A stretch of 64,000 nt of DNA from Neonectria sp. B-13 (Eukaryota > Ascomycota > Sordariomycetes > Hypocreales > Nectriaceae). Made by a program: the position numbers and the translations under genes. Each line of letters begins with the position of its first letter. The stretch's first letter is position 1. The notes beneath the pieces are model-generated. The model searched no databases. It was not told the DNA's origin and was given only the letters and a program-made list of their open reading frames with translations. Location of the stretch: contig NOKP01000023.1 in the NCBI GenBank assembly GCA_002682825.1, positions 372,001 through 436,000 of the forward strand, read 5' to 3'. Shown here piece after piece: positions 45,108 through 55,889 of this stretch.

Positions 45108-45178
45108 TCTTCCGTAGTATAGTGGTCAGTATGCAAGCTTGTCACGCTTGAGACCCGGGTTCAATTCCCGGCGGGAGA
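45108..45178 (+). tRNA. tRNA-Asp (anticodon GTC)
   Basis: A 71-nt cloverleaf without intron. The acceptor stem pairs TCTTCCG with CGGGAGA, the anticodon stem pairs CAAGC with GCTTG around the loop TTGTCAC (anticodon GTC), and the T-arm is CCGGG-TTCAATT-CCCGG. The D-arm region TAGTATAGTGGTCAGTA holds the internal A-box. Clear cytosolic tRNA gene. Confidence 0.95.
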
Positions 45179-46425
45179 GTCGCCACATGTGGAAACACAT
45201 GAATTATTTTTTGCACTTTTTAGGCTTTATCTTTTTGATCCGTCATCCGTCCCTCTAGATGTCGAGCGTAGTTTGTCTGTGTATCTGTTCGAGTCGTGTA
45301 ACAACACAGTAAAGAAAACATGGCCGAATCCGATTAACAATCCTCGCTGTCTTTTTACGGAGACAAGTATGTGCCACAATGTGTAACAAGTCTTTCGCTG
45401 AACGAGGACGCCGCAGATGAGGCACTTCCCAGTGTAAGCGCTGGGTGTCTTCCCGAGATGGCAATCTTACAATCTGATAAACTACTTACAAATCATGGTG
45501 TCCTTGAATTGGCAAGGTTGAGTGAGAAGAAAACATCTCCGTCTTTCACACGGGTCTCTCCTATCAGGCGATGGGGTTCGTGGCTGTCCAGAGGCACAGG
45601 CGAAGCAAATGCGCAGACACCATGTCCAATGATACTCGGATCGCAACGCCCTACGATTGAACCTTGCAAGAAGCAAAATGGTGCCATCCCTAGTAACTCA
45701 GGCATCATAGAATCCGGCAATACACGCGATGGGTACCGAGTTGCGAGTGACCGGAGCTGGCTCAGACCAATCATGATCAATAAGTGTATTGGCTTCATTC
45801 GCCCTGTGTGAAGCACAGTGTATGCTTAGGACCACGACAAGCAGGTCATTCTTTCTCAAGACCAAATCACACACAGCCTTTTCCATGAAATCAGATAGGG
45901 TCAGAAAGAGTCAGGAGACTTGAACATGCCTGCTGGAACAGTCGACATCACAGGCGACTGCATCATCATGATTTCTTAGACCTGCAACACCAAACCAATT
46001 CACATTTGATACCCATCGCAACACATTAAGCGAATGACCAACTGTGATTTCTATTCCGGGCTGCGATGATGGATCTGGTCCCTTGTGTATGCAGCGAATA
46101 CCTTTTTTCCGACTAAAAGTTCTTACGATTGCGTCTATTGCTCTGCATCGGGAAAATTAGAACACTCACCGTGCAGTACTGAATGAACCACGGACCGGTG
46201 ATTGGGCGCTGGCAGTCGGCGATTATCCCCGAGTCAGTATCCGGCGCACGGACCTACCGATGATTCATCGCACGGACTGGATCCACCCGCCCACCCGCGT
46301 GGTCGGGCCACCACGCCGTCGTCACGACCGAGATGGTATTTTGACCATCAAAAGAAGATATCTCAACCATCAGAAGCACAAAAATAATCGGATAAATTGC
46401 TTCGAATGGCAAAACATAAGGCGTC
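45179..46425. other. Intergenic region between two tRNA genes
   Basis: About 1.2 kb between tRNA-Asp (plus) and tRNA-His (minus). Short frames on both strands near 45370-45816 are not supported. No retroelement ends were recognised, although tRNA flanks are common insertion sites. Confidence 0.45.
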
Positions 46426-46516
46426 TGCCCTGTACTGGAATCGAACCAGTGTTTTCAGCGGCTTGAGACAATTTCTTGACCACAAGCTGATATCCTAACC
46501 ACTAGATGAACAAGGC
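46426..46516 (-). tRNA. tRNA-His (anticodon GTG) with a 19-nt intron
   Basis: Minus-strand cloverleaf. The acceptor stem pairs GCCTTGT (46516-46510) with ACAGGGC, followed by discriminator A at 46426. The D-arm holds TCTAGTGGTTAGGAT. The anticodon stem TCAGC/GCTGA encloses TTGTGG, a 19-nt intron (46461-46479) in the canonical place one base after the anticodon, and C. The T-arm is ACTGG-TTCGATT-CCAGT. Spliced length is 72 nt including the discriminator. The anticodon GTG identifies His. Confidence 0.88.
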
Positions 46517-47485
46517 CTTATTTGATGACCGGGAGCTTGTTATTTGAGTAGATAACCACATGTGGGCGAGGCCCACATGTCACGGGTTACGTCACCGACG
46601 GCTCATCTGAATGAATCAGAGTACATCTGGGTGGGCTCGTCACAGGCGTAGCCATACATTTCAAGAGCCGCGGAATGTCGCGCAAACACATCGTCCATGT
46701 AGTTGTCCACTGGGCTCTGCAACGAGGGTTCCGGTAGAGGGGCAGGCAGATATGGGGCCCAGGGCTATCCTCATCGCTTCAGACAGACTGTCGACTGTCC
46801 TAGTCCACGTGCTCACCCGAGCATGCACACCACTCCCATCTCTGAAGAAAACCAACAAAAGCAGGACGTGCATGGGCTTGGCAGCCATCTACGATTCAAG
46901 AAAGCCGATCCCCCAGCTGTGTAAGTGCGTCAAAGGTGGAGGACCTCTCAACTGACAATCTGTAGGTAGGGTGCCAAGTATCACCACGTGCGGACGTCTT
47001 CCCTATCCTCCATGAAAACTCTCTGGTTCCTGGGAACGTCCGGATGATGGAGAACGTTTTTAAAACCGTTACTGCACCTGAACAATCTGAGAGCAAGTCG
47101 CCAGACCTCCTGAAGCACGCCTCCAGGACAACTACAGACACTACAGAAAAGCACGGAGCTCAAAGATTACGAAGCTCGTACTGTCCTCTCCTTGACGCAA
47201 TTTTGTCGACAGACACAGGCCATACGCTTTGCCAAAGGCCATGCGACTTGAAGCCAAACCAAACAACACCAACTCCCATGCCGGTGCCAGCATCATGGAA
47301 CTTACTCAATTCGGATGCTCAACACTCAAGAAATACCGACACGCCTAGAAACAAACACCAGCGGCTTCATTCATAATCACAAGGTCACGATCCTTTACTT
47401 TCAGTACCATAAAACAGTTGTGTCAATTTCCTTTGCCTGCTCTCCAATATCACACCCTAAGCTGTTGGAAATGTAATAGACCCGA
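46517..47485. other. Intergenic region
   Basis: About 970 bp between tRNA-His and the Cys-rich protein gene. No supported feature seen. Confidence 0.5.
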
Positions 47486-48253
47486 CTAATCGATCTTTAG
47501 CTTGGCCCCATTGTCAAAGAACTTGAACTGCGTCTTAGCCAAAGACTTCTCGATGGCCAACATGTCCGGCATCTTATCCAACGCCTTCGTCTCGTCATAG
47601 ACGAGCAAGCGCAGAACCTCAGCCTCGTCGGCTTCCTCCTCCCAGTCAAACTGCAAGTACCACCACTTCATCTGGAACAGCTCCATGTGCTTTTCGAGGA
47701 GTCGCTGATACGTAGCGGCTAGGACGTTCGCCTTGGCCACGTCCCGCACGTTGGCGCACTTCCACTCGTTTAGTATCTTCCCACACCAAGGATGACGAGC
47801 ACTGTGCTGCTGACGTACCGTTTTAATAGCGTCCTGCACCTTGGCAAGCGTGGTGCTGGCCTTCACGATCGCTTGCCCCAAGTAAAGGGTGTCGATCAGC
47901 ACCGCTTGAAAGTCCTGAGTCATGTCGCTGATGAATGGCAGGCCCCCGGGGAAGATGTAATCGTCGACAGTCTGACACTGCTCCCAGTCCTTTTCGAGCT
48001 TGAAGTTGGCCTGGTTGTAGCGCTGCACATCGACAGTCAGGGCGCATTTTTCGACCGTTGGGCACCAGATCATCTTGGCCGTGAGCATGCAGCATTCGTG
48101 CTTGTCACAGCGAAACCAGCTCTTCATCTCACGTTGAATGCCGCAGTGGCACTTGATGGGGGCAGTGAAGGAATCCACGAGAAACTTTCTTCCATCGGAG
48201 ATCAGCGGCCGGGCGTCGCAGACGAGAGTGTGTGTAACAACTTTGTAACACAT
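47486..48253 (-). CDS. Cys-containing fungal protein, 255 aa, unrecognised
   Basis: Single exon starting at 48253; the frame stays open for 45 codons upstream, but the nearer ATG opens the recognisable fungal style MCYKVVTHTLVCD. The N-terminal ~75 residues have many cysteines and histidines (KCHCGIQRE, FRCDKHECCMLTAK, WCPTVEKC), suggesting zinc binding or disulfides; there is no signal peptide, so zinc is likelier. The rest is mostly helical (YLGQAIVKASTTLAKVQDAI, YQRLLEKHMELFQMKWWYLQ). Its 5' leader contains a short GTGTAA repeat. Similar MC-start, Cys-rich proteins of unknown function are common in plant-associated Sordariomycetes; no role can be given. Confidence 0.65.
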   Translation of the reverse strand: MCYKVVTHTLVCDARPLISDGRKFLVDSFTAPIKCHCGIQREMKSWFRCDKHECCMLTAKMIWCPTVEKCALTVDVQRYNQANFKLEKDWEQCQTVDDYIFPGGLPFISDMTQDFQAVLIDTLYLGQAIVKASTTLAKVQDAIKTVRQQHSARHPWCGKILNEWKCANVRDVAKANVLAATYQRLLEKHMELFQMKWWYLQFDWEEEADEAEVLRLLVYDETKALDKMPDMLAIEKSLAKTQFKFFDNGAKLKID

Positions 48254-48776
48254 GGTGATCGGGTTGACTCGATGGTGTAAGTGTAAGTGTAAGTGTGAGC
48301 GAAAGTGTAACAGAGTCGAGTGGCCTTGAAGGTTAGTTGCTTGTAGATAGTGTCGTGCAGTTGTATGGAATTTCATCCTGAAGGGCATCGACGATGTCTT
48401 ATATCCTACGGAGAATGGACAGACGCAGCGTTCAGACGTCCTGATGCGTGGGGAACATTAAATTTAACTACAAAGGGAATTGCAAACACGATAGATAGAT
48501 CAATGTTCAATCATCCTTGTCCAACATATATATGAACAATGGTATTGTACAGTCAGCACATTCAACAAAGAAAGGCAGGAACATGCGAGTATTGCAACAA
48601 ATAATAAATTACAGCTGTCTATTTCCAAAAAAGCAATCGTCTGGGAGGTATCATAGGAACACAACGCGCGTTGCATCGTGCATCAACATGCATCAACAGC
48701 GTTAATTGAGAAACAAAAGAAAGGAACCTTGATTGTCTGAACAACACATTCAAGTTCGAGGCCAAAAATCGCAACT
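48254..48776. other. Intergenic region with hexamer repeat
   Basis: About 520 bp between two minus-strand genes. The GTGTAA repeat at 48275-48298 sits in the probable 5' UTR of the Cys-rich gene; the right part is the AT-rich 3' flank of the ABC transporter gene. Confidence 0.5.
48275..48298. repeat. GTGTAA hexamer microsatellite
   Basis: Three perfect GTGTAA units followed by one GTGTGA unit, ending ~45 bp upstream of the Cys-rich gene's start codon. On the transcribed sense strand it reads as TTACAC repeats. Confidence 0.8.
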
Positions 48777-51700
48777 CTAGGACGATCCAAACTTCATTAT
48801 TCTCCTCCAAGTACTCTCCTTCTTTTCCTCTGAATTCTCCTCTTTGACGTTGTGTTGTCCGACAATTGTGAGGAACACCTGATCTAACGTCGTCGGGCTG
48901 ACGCTGTAGTGACCGACGCCCAGATGATCCTTGTACTCCTCCAAAAGTATGACTAGGTGACCAATGGCGCTCTGGGTAATGTCCTGGCCCGCCTTGATAA
49001 TCTCGCCCTCATCGCGACCTTGTGTCGTGGCAAGGACCTGGCTGGCACGTACCGAGAAGCGGATCTGGCCGTGGTATGTCTTTTCGTCGACCTCGGCTGA
49101 GGGCAGAGTTTGGCGGATCCACTGGATGATGATGTTCATGTCCTCTGGAGTGGTGCGCGGCGCAGTCTTGGAAACAAGGTGGATGTGAAGGGCATCGCCG
49201 AAGCGGTGACGGAGGTCGTCTGGCGTTCCCAGGGCAAGCATGCGTCGAGCGAGGATACCGGCACGGCCAGCCAGGGCGTCGGCCTCCTCCATGCTGTGAG
49301 TAGTAAGGAGTATAGATCGACCAGGAACCGTAGCAGCTAGTGTTTTCCACATGACTCGTTTGGACGCAGCGTCAAGGCCAGAAGAGGGCTCATCGAGTAG
49401 CACAACCGTGGGGTTACCCATGAGTGCAATTCCGAGACTCAACTTGCGCTTGTTGCCTCCAGACAGGGCGTGCGCCATGCGAGTCGAGAAGGAACTTAAA
49501 CCGACAGCTTGCAGAACAGCACTCACATTGTGCTCCACGTCGGTGACGCCTCGAACCTTGGCGTAAAATTCGAGGTGCTCCCTGACTGTCATCTGGTCCA
49601 TTGCATCAAACTGGGGGCAGACGCCGAGGTTGGCTCGCGCGGCAGCAAGATTCTTCGTGACAGAAACATCCTCGACAAACACATCACCACCGTTGCGGCT
49701 GGGCTTGATATCGCCGCGGATGATCGAGATGGTAGTGGACTTGCCGGCACCGTTGGGTCCCAGGAGAGCAAATACCTCGCCGCGTTTGATACCAAAGGTA
49801 ACGTTGTCGACAGCCGTGTTCTTGCCGAACCTTTTTGTGACATTCATCACGCGTAAGCCATTCTCGTTGGCGGCGTTACTGCTGACGCGAGCGAGCTCGT
49901 TGGCAATCTCCTCGTCTGAATGCTCCGGGTCAGACTCCGGCTTCTTGCGTTTGTCGAAGAGCCCGATAAGGGATGAGCCCGCGGAACCTTGGTCAAGCCA
50001 GATAAGCAGCCCAAATAGAATAATGGATTGAATGATGAGGTAGAGAATCGGGCCACCGAAGAACAAAATTCCTCCGGGGTTGGACGTAAGCTCATCGCCA
50101 TCACAGGCAGTGGAGAAGAGGTTCAGGGAGACGAACAACGCTCTCAAGACCGATCCAATGGGTGCTACTGCCGACACGATAAAGTGAACGTAGAGGAGGC
50201 TCGAGTCAATCTTTGCGACCGGAGAGTACGTAATGACGCACATGTACGAAATCAGGTAGATGAGGAAGAAAAAGGTCTGTCCGGCAGCAGCCCAGGCGAA
50301 AGTGCCGAGCTGAGTCTTGGTGAAGAGTGAAATGACGTAGGCCATCAGGGTGGCAGCGATGGCGTACAAAAAGAAGACTAGGAAGACGTAACCCAAGTGG
50401 AACCAGATGCTCGAGATGCCAGCCCATATAGCCGTCACGATTGCGGAACTAACGAGGGCGATGATGAAGTCAAATAGAAGATACGCCATCCAAAGTGGAA
50501 ATGGGCGAACACCGTTTGAGTATTCGAGACCACGGACAAATCTGCGGCGTTCCATACTCGGGTAGAGAGCGAAGAAGGCAGGATACACCGACAAGGCGAT
50601 TCCCATGTACACAATTAGGTTCAGGGCGTCGCCGGTACTGGGACTGAAGGGGATCTCGAAGGAAGACCAGGTTGTCGCGATGGACGTGTTGGTCAGAAGC
50701 ACGTCGAGCAACTGCTGAGCCGTCATCGGGCTTGTGAGGAACAAATTTGCAACCCAAGCGATAGTCGGTTCTTGATCTTTGTCACCCAACCACATTGCCG
50801 TGGTAACATTCTTGCGGTGATCCTTAATGAACTCTTGGAAATCAGCGAAATTGTCGACAAGCTCGAGCTTTGATAAAGCGTCCGTGGCGGCTTCAGAACC
50901 ACTGCCACCCATACCACCGAAGAGAGGATCGAACAGTTGAGCTGCCGTAGACATGGACAGTTTAGATGATGGACCAACCAGGAAAATAACCCGGTCATCA
51001 GAGTCTATCTGACTGAAAGCATCCTCAGTTGATGAGTTCGAGGCCTGGTCGGAAGGGGAACAGCCAGTCGGGTCCTGGCCTTGGATGTAGAGCGAGGTTA
51101 GGCCAGCAGCGATGATCGGGAGGAGAAATGCAACAAGGTAAGGGATCCGGTTCCGCTTCAGAATCGTCAAGCGTTTCATGAACAAGATGGATGCCTGCTT
51201 TACGTAGCCGACCCTCTTGCCATCCATCAACTTCAGACCCTTAGGAGAGCCATCCTCCTTTTCCGACTTCTCGTTGTCATTGGACTCGACGGGCACGGCC
51301 TGGTCAGTATTCCGGAAAGCTTCCTCATCTCTAATCTCTTCGGCGACTTGAAGGAAGACATCTTCAATGGTAGGCCCCGTGAAGCGGTACTCGTTGATAC
51401 GGGCGGCTTCGAGGTCTTTGATAACAGAGGCTGCCAGTAGGGACGAGGGTGCAGTGTAGGTGACGAGGTCGAAGGCATCCTTCTTCTTTACTCCATCAAC
51501 TTCGGGACTTTGCGAAAATCCCTGGTCCTTTGGCACGTTGACTTTGTAACCGCCACCTAGTTTGTCCTTGAGTTCGACGGAGGATCCTTCGGCGCGGAGA
51601 GTTCCCTTCGATAGGATAGCAATGTGATCGGCCAGGAGATCGGCCTCGTCCAAGAAATGGGTCGTCATAATCAAGGTTCTCTTGCCTCGCTCAGCCAGCA

Positions 51701-53639
51701 GGATATCCCAAAGCTTCCGTCGCGAAAGTGGGTCAATGCCACTGCTGACTTCATCGACGCAACAGACAGAACTCCCACCCGTCAACATCAATCCTAGCTG
51801 AAGCTTGCGCTTTTGGCCACCTGAAAGAGTCTTGGCAAAGGCTTTGCGCTTCTTCCAGAGGTCAATAGCCTTGATGAGCTCGTGAATCCCCGTCGTGGTA
51901 GATCGAGCATTCGGCGCTTTGAGATGATTGAAGATGCGGATGTGCTCCTCCACGGTCAGGTCATCCCAGAGAACATTCTTCTGGGGAGCGATTCCAAGGC
52001 CGCCCGAGCCGTCGATGGTGATGGATCCGCTCGTCAACTTGTTCATGCCGGCAATGGCATCCAGGGTGGTACTTTTGCCGCTTCCGTTGGCACCTAGAAG
52101 AGCGATAATCTGGCCTCTGCCTACATTCAAGCTTAGCTCATTAACGGCCTTGACAGGTTCCTTCTTGGCGGATCCCCGATTGAACAATCGCGAGAGCATT
52201 CCAGGGTTGTAAGTCTTCGAGAACTGTTGCAGCTGTACAGCATTGTCACCCAGGCTGTTGACCTCATCCTGGCGAAACACAATCTTACGGCCTTTGGTCG
52301 AATTGCCGTAGAGTGCATTCTCGATGATGGCACCGAGAAGAGGGTACGCGAAGATCTGGATGATAAGAAAGATCCAGAGGACGATGCCGGGGAGCTTCCA
52401 AGGGCTATCAGGTGCAACTTCAACCAGGTTGGTGGGTCTACCCAGCTCCTCAAACCGAGCCATGTTGGTGGTAAAGAAGACGTAGGCACAAGGAGAGAAC
52501 AGGAGGGACAGAATGGCGACAGCACCAGTGCCAGGAGAGGAGATGGATTGGGCAAGAATACCCAGAAGCACACATGCCAAGATGGCAGTAACGCCACTCA
52601 GCTGGGCCTTCTTGAAAAAGGAAGCAAACAAAATAGCAAAGGAGGCAAAGGCCAGGCCGGCAATGATGTGGAAGATCAGTACAATGCCGATGTTCGTGTT
52701 GGCAAAGACACCTTGACGGATAGTCAGGGAGCCAACGACCCAGGCAGGGGCGTAGATGAGGGAGAAGGACAGGTGATGGGCAATGATTCTGGCGGCCTGG
52801 GCCATCCAAGGCTTGCGAACGGGCATCATGGCATCAATCAGTTGGGACATGCCACTCTCGCGCTCGGTGGCAATGAAGCCTGTCAGATGGTAGGTGACCC
52901 AAATAACGGTAGCAATAAAGGCAACGGCCATCCAGCTGGTAATGATGTTTTGGTACACTTCTCGGATGCGGTCGGCACGCTCATCCTGCGTCAAGGTAGT
53001 GAAGGGATACTCCAGGGGGTTGCCGAGAGTTGTGTCGCCAGAGCTGTTAAGTCGAACAATGATGGAGTCGACGGCGTGCTGGATGGGGAGGAGGTAGATC
53101 TCCTGGTCATTGTTGGATTTGTCGACTTCGATCTTGCCGACACTGCTAATGAGGGCGCCGTCGGTGCGGATAGTGTAGTTCCAGATGCCACCAGAGCCCT
53201 CGTCGGGAGAAGACCGCATGACGACTGCGCCGAAGCAAGTTGTAACGCCGCGAAGACTACTGCGACATTCGGTGGTGAGTTGGTCCTCATCGTCGGTGTG
53301 AACCACCTCTACGAAATCGGCTGCAGTCTTGGCCTCCTTTTCGAGTTCGTCGAGAACCCTTTCGATGTCACCACCTGAGAATCCATTGTTGACGAGGACG
53401 AGCTTGTCACGGCTGCTGCCGCGGGCGTCGTTGAAAGCCTGGGCCAGCGACTTGACAGGGTGAGGGTCGCCTATGCCGAAAGTTGCAGGTGGAACGAAGA
53501 GATTCTTTGCGAAACTGAAGAAAGCCGCGAGGATGATTGGGAGGACAAAGGCCATGAGGACGCAGAGGGAGAGGTGGCGGAAGAGAAGGATGCGCAGGTT
53601 CTTGCCCATGAGGGTCACGACCTGCTTGAAGAATGTCAT
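48777..53639 (-). CDS. Full-size ABCA-type ABC transporter, 1620 aa
   Basis: ATP-driven transporter of subfamily ABCA, whose members usually move lipids; membrane of plasma or vacuolar type. One uninterrupted exon encodes TMD1-NBD1-TMD2-NBD2. An N-terminal helix (~20-45) precedes a ~190-residue luminal/extracellular loop and the remaining TMD1 helices (to ~460). NBD1: Walker A LLGANGSGKSTTLDAIAG (~515), signature LSGGQKRKLQLGL (~608), Walker B/D-loop CCVDEVSSGID (~630). TMD2 spans ~815-1240 with its own large loop. NBD2: Walker A LLGPNGAGKSTTISIIRG (~1294), signature LSGGNKRKLSLGI (~1395), Walker B VVLLDEPSSGLD (~1414). Both ATP sites look complete. The EVSSG in NBD1, where EPTSG is common, also occurs in other fungal ABCA proteins as far as I recall. 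Substrate unknown. Confidence 0.95.
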   Translation of the reverse strand: MTFFKQVVTLMGKNLRILLFRHLSLCVLMAFVLPIILAAFFSFAKNLFVPPATFGIGDPHPVKSLAQAFNDARGSSRDKLVLVNNGFSGGDIERVLDELEKEAKTAADFVEVVHTDDEDQLTTECRSSLRGVTTCFGAVVMRSSPDEGSGGIWNYTIRTDGALISSVGKIEVDKSNNDQEIYLLPIQHAVDSIIVRLNSSGDTTLGNPLEYPFTTLTQDERADRIREVYQNIITSWMAVAFIATVIWVTYHLTGFIATERESGMSQLIDAMMPVRKPWMAQAARIIAHHLSFSLIYAPAWVVGSLTIRQGVFANTNIGIVLIFHIIAGLAFASFAILFASFFKKAQLSGVTAILACVLLGILAQSISSPGTGAVAILSLLFSPCAYVFFTTNMARFEELGRPTNLVEVAPDSPWKLPGIVLWIFLIIQIFAYPLLGAIIENALYGNSTKGRKIVFRQDEVNSLGDNAVQLQQFSKTYNPGMLSRLFNRGSAKKEPVKAVNELSLNVGRGQIIALLGANGSGKSTTLDAIAGMNKLTSGSITIDGSGGLGIAPQKNVLWDDLTVEEHIRIFNHLKAPNARSTTTGIHELIKAIDLWKKRKAFAKTLSGGQKRKLQLGLMLTGGSSVCCVDEVSSGIDPLSRRKLWDILLAERGKRTLIMTTHFLDEADLLADHIAILSKGTLRAEGSSVELKDKLGGGYKVNVPKDQGFSQSPEVDGVKKKDAFDLVTYTAPSSLLAASVIKDLEAARINEYRFTGPTIEDVFLQVAEEIRDEEAFRNTDQAVPVESNDNEKSEKEDGSPKGLKLMDGKRVGYVKQASILFMKRLTILKRNRIPYLVAFLLPIIAAGLTSLYIQGQDPTGCSPSDQASNSSTEDAFSQIDSDDRVIFLVGPSSKLSMSTAAQLFDPLFGGMGGSGSEAATDALSKLELVDNFADFQEFIKDHRKNVTTAMWLGDKDQEPTIAWVANLFLTSPMTAQQLLDVLLTNTSIATTWSSFEIPFSPSTGDALNLIVYMGIALSVYPAFFALYPSMERRRFVRGLEYSNGVRPFPLWMAYLLFDFIIALVSSAIVTAIWAGISSIWFHLGYVFLVFFLYAIAATLMAYVISLFTKTQLGTFAWAAAGQTFFFLIYLISYMCVITYSPVAKIDSSLLYVHFIVSAVAPIGSVLRALFVSLNLFSTACDGDELTSNPGGILFFGGPILYLIIQSIILFGLLIWLDQGSAGSSLIGLFDKRKKPESDPEHSDEEIANELARVSSNAANENGLRVMNVTKRFGKNTAVDNVTFGIKRGEVFALLGPNGAGKSTTISIIRGDIKPSRNGGDVFVEDVSVTKNLAAARANLGVCPQFDAMDQMTVREHLEFYAKVRGVTDVEHNVSAVLQAVGLSSFSTRMAHALSGGNKRKLSLGIALMGNPTVVLLDEPSSGLDAASKRVMWKTLAATVPGRSILLTTHSMEEADALAGRAGILARRMLALGTPDDLRHRFGDALHIHLVSKTAPRTTPEDMNIIIQWIRQTLPSAEVDEKTYHGQIRFSVRASQVLATTQGRDEGEIIKAGQDITQSAIGHLVILLEEYKDHLGVGHYSVSPTTLDQVFLTIVGQHNVKEENSEEKKESTWRRIMKFGSS

Positions 53640-55889
53640 GATGGGCGGAGGGGAGCCCGGAGGCTGCTAGACGGTAATGTTTCGAGTAGTTGATGAAAGC
53701 TAATGTTAAAATGTTGTTTGTTTGTCTGTCAGGTGATTTGAGGTTGAGATGGAAGCAAGGATGAGTGCCAAGAGAAGGACGGTGGAATTGTCGCGTAATG
53801 GGTCGTCGCAAGAGGATTCAGAGGTAAAACTATCGCCTTAGAGACTCGACATGGGCGCTGGATCGTGACGTTCAAGCCCGAGCTTCAAGAGTTGGAAGCT
53901 GTTGGGACGGGGCGGCAGGGCGGGCATCGAGTGATGGTGATGGAGACCTGGTGTAATGTGGAAGCTGCGCCGGAGATGGATGTTGGTTAACTTATATGTC
54001 CTAGTCTTTAAGCTTGGTTCAGTTCCCGCAGCGCCTGGGACGTTAGTGGACGTCAGGAGCTGTTTTGCTGGTTGCCGTCTTAAAGTTAGTGCGCATTCGC
54101 AGCGGAGGTGGCCCGTGGCACACAGCTAGGGGGGTAGGGTGTCCACTGGGCACTGCTCTATAGCGGGTGGCAGCTCTGAGATTCAGCGGCCCATGACACC
54201 ATCGGAGCATTTCGCGCCTTCTGGCCTGCCTCTTGCGGGTGCGTTGACTGGCTCAGTAGCAAGCGCATTTCGGGACGTCGTGGCTGTGCGTGTCTTGGCT
54301 TTGCACGGTAGTCCCACTGCGAAATCCTCTGCCATTAATCTGCAACTTTCTCCATCTCCAAACCCGTTCGCGATGAAGGTGGTGACGACGACACCCGTCC
54401 ACCCCTGCAAGCCAAGCCGCGAAAAGAGGAGAGCAGCGAATCCCTCATTGCACGAAGGATTGCTGTTGGCTTTGATTCAGCGTTACCAGAAGCCATGGGG
54501 ATATTGTCGCAGTACAGCCCTGGATCTATCAAGGACCCGCGCCTCAACCTCAGCCCTCTCTGTATGAATGCAGCTCCATCTTGCGCTCGCCTTCGTATTT
54601 CGTACAATTCACAATGGAACCCTTCTTTACACAATCAGCCACCCCAGTCAACCTAATGAGCCCCCTGCCGTGCTTACGGTCATCACTCTTATTCACTGGG
54701 TCTACCGATCCCCAAGGCGACCCGTCCCATGTTCTCCCGTCTTCCTCGCGTCCAATAATCTCCCTTGAAACAATCCCCCTTCTGGCGGCGGCCAGATGAC
54801 CGCCCGAACTCCGACAACAGCGGTATCAATTGGCCGTGTTGCCGACTCGATTCGTCCTCATGCGGGGCCCTCAACCCGACCGTCCGTCCCTCGCTTAAGG
54901 AGGGTGGACGTGTTTTCGGTTCCATTGTCTTGGCCTGTGCATGCCCATCCGCGATCCCAAGGTTTCTTGGCTGGCTTCACCATCACCGAATCCTTTGGCG
55001 CTCCACGTGCTGATCCCAAGGCTGAGTGAGCCATTCACCCTCAGCCATGGCGGAAGTGGTCGCCTTCGCAAGGACTTCCTTGTCGTATACTCGCGTATCT
55101 ATGCCGTCGTATTATCGTATCTACGCCAACCGACAAACCCGAGTTTGAGGCCTCTAACATGTCTGACACGCCTCAGCGCCCCATGGTACCTCATTGGGAA
55201 ATGGCAGAGTTCGAAACTAGATCTGCAGATCATATCGAAGCAGTCCCCATGCCAAGTGCAATGCTAACCTAGCGGGCGTTTGCACAGCCTCCGTCGACTC
55301 AGGCATCCAGTTGTACAACAGTGTCCCCCCGGCCTAAACCCTCCACGCCCGAGGCGGCCACGAAGCCCCAATGCGAAATACGACAGAATGCATGGCCTTG
55401 CAGCGACGTTTTGCTCGTCCCGGTAGTTTCCTCTTCGGGGGATGGAGGTGGGCGCCGGAGCCGGAGCTCAACCAACCCCGACCCTCCGATCCTCCGCAAC
55501 ATCTTGCAGTGGCTACGGCTATGGCCATCTCCAACTTGTGAAGCCATTGTGATGTGATTGTGCAAATCACCCTACTAGACAAAGGCGAAATCAGCTAAAG
55601 GAATATCCAGGAGTACTCAGACGCGTCATCTAGTACTACAATCCCAGACGGTCTATTTCCCTGCCTCTTGCTCAACCATGAACCCTCCTCCGCCGTCATC
55701 ATCATTGTCATCTTTGACCTTTTCTACAGTGTAAATCATTTCTCTGCACTGTGAGTTGACTAAAAAGTGGGATTCTCGTAGGGTGTTGTATGTGCCTCTA
55801 TTTGTGCTAGATCCATGGTAGACCGCCTAGCCCTCGTCCCATAGCACCGTGGGGCATTCCAATCTTGCAGTTCTTCTCGAAACGACAGC
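53640..55889. other. Long intergenic region with a copy of the RAD4 3' end
   Basis: About 2.2 kb between the starts of the ABC transporter (minus) and the APC3-like gene (plus). It contains the repeat at 55644-55712 and otherwise only unsupported short frames. Confidence 0.5.
55644..55712. repeat. Direct repeat copy of the RAD4 gene 3' end
   Basis: 69 bp matching 58838-58905 in the same orientation, at roughly 88-90% by eye with one single-base gap. Shared blocks include ctcctgcct-like sequence, catgaaccctcctcc and ccgtcatcatcattgtcatc. In the RAD4 gene this spans the last 14 codons, the stop codon and 23 bp beyond. Here the stop codon is replaced by a sense codon (TAA to CAA). Confidence 0.85.

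Noticed and set aside
45371..45816. Open frames on both strands between the tRNA genes
   Set aside because: The minus-strand frame briefly looks protein-like (PELLGMAPFCFLQGS) but is short, isolated and competes with an equally long plus-strand frame.
52227..53378. Open frame of 383 codons opposite the ABC transporter
   Set aside because: Antisense shadow of a high-quality 1620-codon gene; its Gly/Asp/Val-rich composition is what the reverse complement of such a gene gives.
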